Assembly: GCF_010233585.1 (NCBI RefSeq)
Contig: NZ_CP045997.1
Location: 7,114,914-7,178,913, forward strand
Origin: Spirosoma endbachense
GTDB lineage: Bacteria > Bacteroidota > Bacteroidia > Cytophagales > Spirosomataceae
Length of the DNA: 64,000 nt
Direction of reading: 5' to 3'
Part shown: positions 18,158 through 25,700 of the stretch, in pieces
Numbering within the stretch: the stretch's first letter is position 1
Layout of the letters: every line of letters begins with the position of its first letter
Translations under genes and position numbers: made by a program
The notes under the pieces: generated by a model
Told to the model about the DNA's origin: nothing
What the model saw: the letters and a program-made list of their open reading frames with translations, nothing else
Database searches by the model: none

Positions 18158-19810
18158 ATGATTTATAAAACCTCTCTCTTCGTCGTAGCGCTCTTTTTAC
18201 TGCTCTGTATTAGCCATCTAAATGGCCAAAATAATTCGACGAGTAAAGGGTCGGTCGTTGATTGTCCTTGTCAACAGCTGGCAAACATAGCGTTTCCAGG
18301 AGCAACCATCACAACAACGGAATGTGTCGATGCGGGAGCGTTCACGCCACCAGGGAGTACGCAGGCACTCACGAACCTCCCCGCTTTTTGCCGGGTTGCC
18401 GCCACCTTAAAACCTACTCCGGAATCAATGATTCGGATCGAAGTGTGGCTGCCACAAACCAACTGGAATGGCCGTTTTCTGGGTACAGGTACGGGTGGAG
18501 GAGCAGGCGCTATTGCCTATGGATCACTGGCCAATGGGTTAAAACGCGGATTTGCCACAACCAACACCGATATGGGGACTTCGCCCAACGCCAACGATGC
18601 CGTTGGCCACCCCGAACGATGGACAGATTTTGGTCACCGGGCCACGCACGAGATGACAACGACGGCCAAGGCGATCACACAGGCTTACTATAAAAAACCG
18701 TTTCATCATGCTTACTTCGCGGGCTGCTCGACGGGTGGCCAGCAAGCATTAATGGAAGCGCAGCGGTATCCGGACGATTATAACGGAATACTTGCCGGTG
18801 CTCCTGCCAACAATCGAACTCACCTCCACACAGGCTTTGTCTGGAACTACAAGGTAACCAACCAGATACCCGGTAGTGGATTCCTTCCAAAAGAGAAAAT
18901 AGCGTTAATCACCAACGCTGTCGTCAAAGCCTGTGCTGGTAAAGATGGTGGAGCACCCGGCGATAATTTTCTGACCGACCCCAGGCTCTGCAAGTTCGAT
19001 CCGGAAACGCTCCCTAAATGTCCGGAGGGCACCGATGATGGCACTTGTCTTACCAGTGCTCAACTGACCGCACTGAAAAAAATCTATGCCGGGCCGACCA
19101 ATCCCAGAACGGGCGAACGGATTTACACACCGCTACCTCTCGGGAGCGAGAATATAGCGTCGGGTATCGAATACCAACAGAATCCAAATCAGGCACCGCC
19201 CTCTCTTTTTTACCAATATAAATGGACATTTGGGGCTAATTTCGATTATACCCGGTTCGATTTTGATCAGGATCAGGCCAAAATGGATTCCTTACTGGCA
19301 CCAATCCTCAACGCGAACAATCCTGACCTGGAGTTACTGAAAAAGCGGGGTGGAAAAATTTTAATGTATGCAGGGACCGCCGATCCATTGGTTCCGTTTC
19401 AGGACGCAGTTAACTACTACGAACGAGTGATTAAGGCACAGGGTGGAACGAAGCCAACCGGCGACTTTTTCCGTTTCTTTTTGATACCGGGAATGGCGCA
19501 CTGTAGCGGAGGGCCAGGCTTAAACGATTGCGGGCAAAATCTGGCCCTCAATGTTCCCCAGGACAGCGACCATGACGTCCTGACGGCACTGATCCAGTGG
19601 GTTGAGCAAGGCATCGCTCCGGATAAATTTACGGCAACCGCTTTTACCGGCGGAGTTCCGGCAAATGGCATACGATTTCAACGCCCGATCTATCCTTATC
19701 CCAAGCTTCCTAAATACATCAGTGGCGATCCAAACGCCCCTGCCAGCTACCAGGGTATTGATTTTCCGCGACATACTATTTTAGCGCCAGCGGAGAAATA
19801 TCTGAAGTAA
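18158..19810 (+). CDS. Tannase/feruloyl-esterase family hydrolase
   Basis: The protein has 550 residues and an N-terminal signal peptide (MIYKTSLFVVALFLLLCISHLNG). The family's special catalytic arrangement, the CS-D-HC motif, is complete: Cys190-Ser191 in AGCSTGGQQALM, Asp409 in AGTADPLVP, and His448-Cys449 in GMAHCSGGPG. In fungal FaeB-type enzymes the two cysteines form a disulfide that ties the serine and histidine segments together. Seven further cysteines in the mature part (e.g. CPEGTDDGTCL) suggest more disulfides and hence export. It cleaves esters of aromatic acids such as gallate or ferulate; the exact substrate is unknown. It has its own region, between two hairpin elements and the sufC promoter. 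Confidence 0.88.
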   Translation: MIYKTSLFVVALFLLLCISHLNGQNNSTSKGSVVDCPCQQLANIAFPGATITTTECVDAGAFTPPGSTQALTNLPAFCRVAATLKPTPESMIRIEVWLPQTNWNGRFLGTGTGGGAGAIAYGSLANGLKRGFATTNTDMGTSPNANDAVGHPERWTDFGHRATHEMTTTAKAITQAYYKKPFHHAYFAGCSTGGQQALMEAQRYPDDYNGILAGAPANNRTHLHTGFVWNYKVTNQIPGSGFLPKEKIALITNAVVKACAGKDGGAPGDNFLTDPRLCKFDPETLPKCPEGTDDGTCLTSAQLTALKKIYAGPTNPRTGERIYTPLPLGSENIASGIEYQQNPNQAPPSLFYQYKWTFGANFDYTRFDFDQDQAKMDSLLAPILNANNPDLELLKKRGGKILMYAGTADPLVPFQDAVNYYERVIKAQGGTKPTGDFFRFFLIPGMAHCSGGPGLNDCGQNLALNVPQDSDHDVLTALIQWVEQGIAPDKFTATAFTGGVPANGIRFQRPIYPYPKLPKYISGDPNAPASYQGIDFPRHTILAPAEKYLK

Positions 19811-19900
19811 CACGATTAGCCTTCTGCGAAGAAAATGGGCTGTTTACAATAAACCTGACCTCCCTCAACTTTTAAGCACCCGATTTTGTTATCACCACAA

Positions 19901-19929
19901 AGCAGATACTGTTTCATCTGCTATCTTTG
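19901..19929 (+). promoter_or_regulatory. sufC promoter with inverted repeat overlapping the -7 box
   Basis: TATCTTTG (19922-19929) matches the TAnnTTTG -7 consensus and lies 33 nt before ATG 19963. Directly upstream, AGCAGAT (19901-19907) and ATCTGCT (19916-19922) form a perfect 7-bp inverted repeat that touches the box. It is a plausible operator for a regulator of iron-sulfur assembly, but no such regulator is recognised here. Confidence 0.5.
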
Positions 19930-19962
19930 CGGCTTCATTTAGCCGTCACGCTATATTCTATT

Positions 19963-20712
19963 ATGTTATCGATCAGCAATTTACAGGCCTCCATTGGCGA
20001 CAAACAAATATTAAAAGGCCTCGACCTTGAAGTCAATGCCGGTGAAGTTCATGCGATTATGGGTCCAAACGGCGCAGGCAAGAGTACGTTAGCATCCGTA
20101 TTGGCCGGTCGTGAAGATTATGAAGTAACAGGTGGCAGCGTATTATTCGACGGTAAAGACCTTCTTGAGATGGCCCCCGAAGATCGGGCAGCTGAAGGAA
20201 TTTTCCTGGCGTTTCAGTATCCGGTCGAGATTCCGGGAGTCAGTACAACGAACTTCCTGAAGACGGCCATGAATGAGATCCGTAAATATCGCGGACAGGA
20301 ACCGCTCGACGCCGTACAGTTTCTGAAACTGATGAAAGAGAAAATGAAGCTCGTCAATATCGATCAGTCCCTGTTAAGCCGATCGCTGAACGAGGGTTTT
20401 TCGGGCGGAGAAAAGAAGCGGAACGAAATCTTCCAGATGGCTATGCTCGAACCCAAATTAGCGATTCTGGACGAAACCGATTCGGGTCTGGATATTGATG
20501 CTTTGCGTATCGTAGCCGACGGTGTCAATAAGCTTCGATCGCCGGAACGGGCAACGATCGTTGTAACGCACTACCAACGCTTACTGGATTACATCGTTCC
20601 AGATTATGTGCACGTATTGTATAAAGGCCGCATTGTTAAATCGGGCCCGAAAGAACTGGCACTCGAACTGGAAGAAAAAGGTTACGACTGGATTAAAGCC
20701 GAAGCCGTATAA
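19963..20712 (+). CDS. sufC: SufC, Fe-S cluster assembly ATPase
   Basis: The protein has 249 residues from ATG 19963; the in-frame TTG at 19927 belongs to the promoter box and is rejected. Walker A is GPNGAGKST (34-42). Others are the Q-loop FLAFQYPVEIPGV, the ABC signature FSGGEKKRNEI, Walker B LAILDETDSGLD, and the switch histidine in VVTHYQRLLDY, all typical of SufC rather than transport ATPases. SufC powers the SufBCD scaffold in the cytoplasm, where clusters are built and handed to target proteins. sufD follows after 45 bp. sufB, which normally stands just in front of sufC in this phylum, is absent: the gene before is the tannase-type hydrolase. Confidence 0.95.
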   Translation: MLSISNLQASIGDKQILKGLDLEVNAGEVHAIMGPNGAGKSTLASVLAGREDYEVTGGSVLFDGKDLLEMAPEDRAAEGIFLAFQYPVEIPGVSTTNFLKTAMNEIRKYRGQEPLDAVQFLKLMKEKMKLVNIDQSLLSRSLNEGFSGGEKKRNEIFQMAMLEPKLAILDETDSGLDIDALRIVADGVNKLRSPERATIVVTHYQRLLDYIVPDYVHVLYKGRIVKSGPKELALELEEKGYDWIKAEAV

Positions 20713-20717
20713 ATTCA

Positions 20718-20743
20718 ATGATGACCGGCAACCCGGTCATCAT
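20718..20743 (+). other. 11-bp hairpin between sufC and sufD
   Basis: The arms 20718-20728 and 20733-20743 pair perfectly around a 4-nt loop, followed by an A/T-rich stretch without a U-run. It nearly fills the 45-nt gap. It may be an RNA-processing or stabilising element that sets the sufC:sufD ratio. Confidence 0.5.
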
Positions 20744-20757
20744 TTATAATTAAAAAG

Positions 20758-22083
20758 ATGAATCCTTCTTACGCATCATATAACGATTTTAAGAACCAGC
20801 TCCTGGCGGCTTTCCGAACCAATGAAGAGCGCATGAACGGGGAAAGTAAAACCCCGTTGCATCAGCTTCGTCGGGCGGCTTTGAACCAGTTCGATCTGCT
20901 GGGGTTTCCGACTATTCGCCACGAAGAATGGAAATATTCTAATGTCAGTGGGTTGTTTAAAGAGGCTTTTGATCTTGATAGTACAACGACACTGACGGCA
21001 GATGATCTGGCTCCGCTCGAAATTCCGAATCTTGACGGGAATATTCTGTACTTCATCAATGGTCGCTATCAGTCCAAACTTTCGCGCATTGTCAGCCCAT
21101 CCGAACAGGTACAGATTACGAGCTTTGCCGAAGCGATCAAGGCCGATCCGGGTCTGATAGGTACTCACTTTGCCCGTTATGCCGACTATAAGGATAATGC
21201 GTTTACTGCCTTGAATACGGCCTTGGCCAACGATGGCGTAGTGATCCGTGTTCCTGACAACAAGACGGTTGAGCAACCCATTATTTTGCGGTTCATTACT
21301 GACGCACGTGATCAAAATGTGGCTTCTCAGCCGCGTAACCTTATTATTTTAGGGAAAAATGCGGAGGTAATGGTGGCCGAATCATTCCGTACGCTGGGCG
21401 ATCGTTCCAGTTTTGTTAACGTAGTGACTGAAATCGTACTGGATCGCGAAGCCCGGATGCAGTATTATAAAGTGCAGGATGAAACTCAGCAAGCCTACCA
21501 CATTGGCACTACGCAGGTAAATCAGGCCGATAACAGTCATTTTTATTCGGCTACGGTAACGCTCAATGGCAACTTTGTTCGAAACAACCTGAATATTGTT
21601 CTGAACGGTCAACATGCTGAAGCATTCATGTATGGCCTGTACATGCCCAATGGCCGCCAGCACGTAGATAATCATACGCTTGTTGATCATGCAATGCCGA
21701 ACTCCTACAGCAATGAACTCTACAAAGGCATTCTGGATGACAACAGCACAGGTGTGTTCAATGGTAAGATTTACGTTCGTCCGGATGCGCAGAAAACCAA
21801 TGCGTATCAATCCTGCAAGAACGTAGTGCTGTCGTTGGGTGCGTCGATGAACACGAAACCACAGCTGGAAATTTTTGCCGACGATGTGAAATGTTCGCAC
21901 GGAACCACAACTGGCCAGCTCAACGATGAAGCGTTGTTTTACATGCGGTCGCGGGGTATTCCAAAAGATGAAGCCCGGACCTTGTTGCTTTATGCGTTCT
22001 CTCAGGATGTATTAAGTCAGATCAAAATTCAGCCAATCCGGGAATATCTGGAACGGGTTGTAACCGAAAAGCTAACGAAATAA
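20758..22083 (+). CDS. sufD: SufD, Fe-S cluster assembly scaffold subunit
   Basis: The protein has 441 residues, the normal SufD length. N-terminal helical part with RHEEWKYSNVSGLFK, then the SufBD beta-helix core (PRNLIILGKNAEVMVAESF...) and the conserved end: GIYVRPDAQKTNAYQSCKN-like segment, CSHGTTTGQLNDEALFYMRSRGIPKDEAR and LLYAFSQDVL. The histidine of SHGTTTGQ and the YMRSRGI motif are shared by SufB and SufD; size and N-terminus indicate SufD. It forms the scaffold with SufB and SufC. No sufS or sufE follows; the transcript runs into a long hairpin (22088-22169) and a terminator (22185-22237). Confidence 0.93.
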   Translation: MNPSYASYNDFKNQLLAAFRTNEERMNGESKTPLHQLRRAALNQFDLLGFPTIRHEEWKYSNVSGLFKEAFDLDSTTTLTADDLAPLEIPNLDGNILYFINGRYQSKLSRIVSPSEQVQITSFAEAIKADPGLIGTHFARYADYKDNAFTALNTALANDGVVIRVPDNKTVEQPIILRFITDARDQNVASQPRNLIILGKNAEVMVAESFRTLGDRSSFVNVVTEIVLDREARMQYYKVQDETQQAYHIGTTQVNQADNSHFYSATVTLNGNFVRNNLNIVLNGQHAEAFMYGLYMPNGRQHVDNHTLVDHAMPNSYSNELYKGILDDNSTGVFNGKIYVRPDAQKTNAYQSCKNVVLSLGASMNTKPQLEIFADDVKCSHGTTTGQLNDEALFYMRSRGIPKDEARTLLLYAFSQDVLSQIKIQPIREYLERVVTEKLTK

Positions 22084-22087
22084 AACA

Positions 22088-22169
22088 TTAAGATTTTCGC
22101 TTAGAGGTGTGCCACGGTTATTATTTGCAAGATTAGAAACCCTGGCACACCTCTAAGCGAAAATCTTAA
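22088..22169. repeat. Long intergenic hairpin, TGCCACGG-core family, copy 2
   Basis: The arms 22088-22119 and 22138-22169 pair over 32 bp with a single mismatch that falls inside the core (CCACGG against CCCTGG). The outer box AAGATTTTCGC and the inner box TGCCACGGTT resemble copy 4 (62250-62327), while the middle of the arm differs. Confidence 0.8.
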
Positions 22170-22184
22170 ACAGTATAGTGTATT

Positions 22185-22237
22185 AAAAATCTGCGGGTTG
22201 AATGACGAAGTAAGTTATTCGACCCGCAGATTTTTTT
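22185..22237 (+). terminator. Intrinsic terminator of the sufCD transcript
   Basis: The arms 22185-22198 and 22222-22235 (AAAAATCTGCGGGT and its complement) pair over 14 bp; pairing can continue inward with one wobble. A run of seven T follows the GC-rich part (22231-22237). It is the best intrinsic terminator in this part of the window and probably ends sufCD. Confidence 0.75.
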
Positions 22238-22776
22238 GTTTCCCCGGCCAGCAGGTCAATCAAGTCTGGCGCTTCGATGGAAGAAGCGATGGAGAGAAAA
22301 ACTGCGTAGCAGAATCGCGGCCAATAAGTGGCCCAATACCACCTGCAGACGACCTTTACGCCCCACACCCAGAAATAGGCAGCAATGACCTTCGTAAAGC
22401 TTGCTAATAAATAGTGTAAGTGATGGTCATTGGGCCTTTAACTTTTTCTATTCTGACATATAAAGCCCACCAGTTAGTCCTTTTCAAAAACTGTTAGTCA
22501 GTAGCTGATCATGTACCGAAAGACCTTCCGCTGGGTGACAATGGATTTGACTACACAGCCTTTTTGCCTCCATACTGAAGGTCAGGCAGCAGTATCGGAA
22601 TTCGTGATTGGGATGGCATCTGAGTAATTTACGCAAACTCAATTATTCATGATTAGCAAGTTACCTACATCATTTAAGGCCCAGGCTGCATAATAAAACA
22701 GTTTAGCCTAATTTGTTTAGTTGCTTATAACGACTTGATCTTCCTAAATCTATAGGAATCGATTACAAGCTTATGT
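22238..22776. other. 539-bp region without a convincing gene; decayed coding suspected
   Basis: No complete gene was found. On the minus strand, 22404-22493 is a 29-codon open piece preceded in frame by TAA and ending at TAG; its translation (RTNWWALYVRIEKV, then KGPMTITYTIY) looks like the C-terminus of a real protein. Short open pieces in other frames lie upstream of it. This fits remains of a lost gene, but no homologue is recognised. Promoters or a terminator for the minus-strand gene ending at 22777 are not obvious. Confidence 0.35.
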
Positions 22777-25700
22777 CTAGGGGCATGCTGACCGCCAGTT
22801 ATACACAAAACTACTAGTGATACCACTTTGTACCGCTTGTAAAGTAATGCTGGCATTATCGGTATACAGGTTTAACGTGTAGGGGCCAGAGTTGGTCGTA
22901 GGGGTCATTTCATTCACAACAGAAAAGGATACGGGTTGCCCATTCAAGCCAACATATTGTGGCGTGAAGCTAATCGATCGTTGCCCTACAGAAAGGGTCT
23001 GGCAATTCACCAGCGTTACACCTGTGATCGCAAACGAGGCCGAGCTTGTATTGATCGTTAAAACAAACGGAGTGCTAATTGACAGGTTCCCTGCATCCGT
23101 AGCCGTCACGGTTATGGTGGTTGAACCTGCTGTCGTCGGAACACCACTGATGTTGCCTGTGCCGCTCGTAAAGGTGAGCCCAGATGGCAGTCCACTTACC
23201 GATAAGGTTAGGTTATTCACGTTATCATCATCGGCAAAGATATTATCAGGAATGCCAAAGCTAAAGGATTGTCCGACGGCTCCGCTTTGAGACGGAATGG
23301 TATTAGCGACAGTCGGAGCCTGATTAGGCGCTAGTGTCCCATTACAGGCTGCCAGCCAATTGTAGACATAGGAACTGGATACGCCATTCTGAACCGCTTG
23401 CAAGGTAATACTGGCATTATCGGTATACAGGTTTAACGTGTAGGGGCCAGAGTTGGTCGTAGGGGCCATTTCATTCACAACAGAAAAGGATACGGGTTGC
23501 CCGGTTAGTCCAACATATTGTGGCGAGAAGGTAATCGAGCGTTGTCCTGCGGAAAGGGTCTGACAGTTCACCAGCGTTACACCTGTGATCGCAAACGAGG
23601 CTGGGTTCACCGTTAGCACAAAAGCCGTACTGACCGACAGGTTCCCTGCATCCGTAGCCGTCACGGTTATGGTGGTTGAACCTGCTGTCGTCGGAACACC
23701 ACTGATGACGCGTGTACTCCCATTGAAACTTAATCCCGGAGGAAGTCCCGACACCATTATGGTCAACGCCTGCCCATCAGGATCGCTAAATGTAGTGGGG
23801 TCAATCGTATAACTATACGACTGACTGGCTACCACGGTTTGGTGCGAAAGAGCAGTTTGTACGATTGGGGCATGGTTTACCGTAATCAATACTGGCAAGG
23901 ATGCACTGGAACAGGAATCAAGTCGACAGTTTGCTGAATAGGTGGTCGAAACGGATGGACTAACAACCAATCGAGTACCCGATGAACCCGTTGACCAGTT
24001 AACCGTTCCATTACACCCACTAGCCGTTAAGGTTACACTTTGCCCGACCGTTATAGCTGTTGAGGAGGCTGCTATATTAGGTGAAGTAGGCGTAAACATG
24101 CTAACATTAGAACTGGTTATTGCTGAACAACCTGTCCCGTTGCTAACTGTCACACTATAAGTCCCCTCAGTACTGGCCTCAATAACAGTTGTGGTCGCGC
24201 CAGTGTTCCAACGATAGATACTGCCACCGCTTGCCGTTAATGTGGTACTTTGACCTGAACAACTAGTCAGATTTCCGGTAATACTGGCGGTAGGCTGAGC
24301 ATCAACGACTACCGTTCCGTTCCCTGGTTCACTAGAACAGGCTCCTGCCTGACAAGTAGCGCTGTAAACAGTAGTTGTCACTGGACTTACGACCAGGCTG
24401 GCAGAAACAGTACCGGTGTTCCAAACCAGCGAACCAGTGCAATTGATGGCTGATAAGGTCGCCGAGCCACCACTACAAATCGTGGTACTTGTAATCAGCG
24501 GAGAAGCGGGCTGAGGTGTCACCGTTATGGTAACCGTATTGGCCGCGGCAATTGTTTGCCCCGCACTCGAGCAAGTGGCGCTATACGTAGTCGTGATCAC
24601 GGGAGTGACGAGTATGTTCGCACCCGTAGATCCATTACTCCAGGTCAGTATACCCGTGCAGTCTGTTGCCGACAATAATCCTGAGCTACCGCTACATACG
24701 GTCGTTGACCCAGCTAAGACAATCGTAGTCGAAGGAGCAGTTAACCCGCTAATCGTTAGAATAACCGGGCTACTGATCGTGCCTCCTCGATCATCGGTAG
24801 CCGTAGCGGTCAGGGAAAAGGAGCCACTTTGGGTAGGTATACCTCTCAACGTAAGCCCCGAACGCGTTACGCCCGTTGGTAATGGCCCCGTCAGCGTTAG
24901 CGTAGTAATTCGCCCATCGGGATCAAAAAATAGACCTTCGGGCAGGGAATACGTTAAACTGTCGCCCACTAAGCCCTCAGGTTGAGGAGGAGCCATCGTA
25001 CTTATCGGTGGTTGATTGACCGCCTGGGCAATTTGTAGCTGGAATGTTGTTTCTGTAGTCGCTGAACCGTTATCGGTTGCGATGGCGGTTAAGGTGTAGG
25101 TTCCCGTAGTCGTTGGGACACCAATTAATTGATTTTGGCGTATCGATAAACCCGCCGGTAATCCCGTTGCCCGAATCCGGATATCCACCAGCAGACCATC
25201 CACATCCTGGAACGTGGTGGCTGGTAGTGTCCAGGAAACGACTTGTCCCCACAAAACACTCAATGAACTTACGGGTGTTTGTACTTGGGGAGGCTGGTTA
25301 CCGACCAACAGCCAGCTAACGGTCGAGGTGCCTCCCTGCGTGTTTTGAGCCTGAGCGGTGATCGTGTAGGGCCCCGGACTACTCACGGTCCCCTGTAGGC
25401 TCAACCCATTAGCCGTTACTCCGCTGGGTAGCCCAATCGGTAAAATAGATCGTTGAGGAGTTTGGCCTTCGACACTGGCAAATACCCAATCGGGTACGGT
25501 ATAACTGAAGGACTGCCCAATGGTTACTGTCAGATTGGGGATTCCGCTAACGGCTACAGGTAATTCACTGACTGTTAGCGGGAACGAAGTCGCCACTTTA
25601 TACCCGGTAGGTTTTATGCCTTGTAACGTAACGGTATAATTACCGGCCTGAAGGGGAATCCCCGCAAGTGTCGTACCCGATACGGCTAACCCAGCAGGAA

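Noticed and set aside
20776..21315. 179-codon minus-strand frame inside sufD
   Set aside because: Antisense to conserved SufD sequence; a shadow frame.
22198..22407. 69-codon + strand frame, and the opposite 61-codon frame, downstream of sufD
   Set aside because: The frame begins inside the terminator hairpin, has no recognisable domain, and overlaps decayed sequence; no support as a gene.
23585..24985. Several + strand frames of 70-150 codons in the FN3/Ig giant
   Set aside because: They are antisense to repetitive Thr/Val/Gly-rich coding sequence, which gives long open complements by composition.
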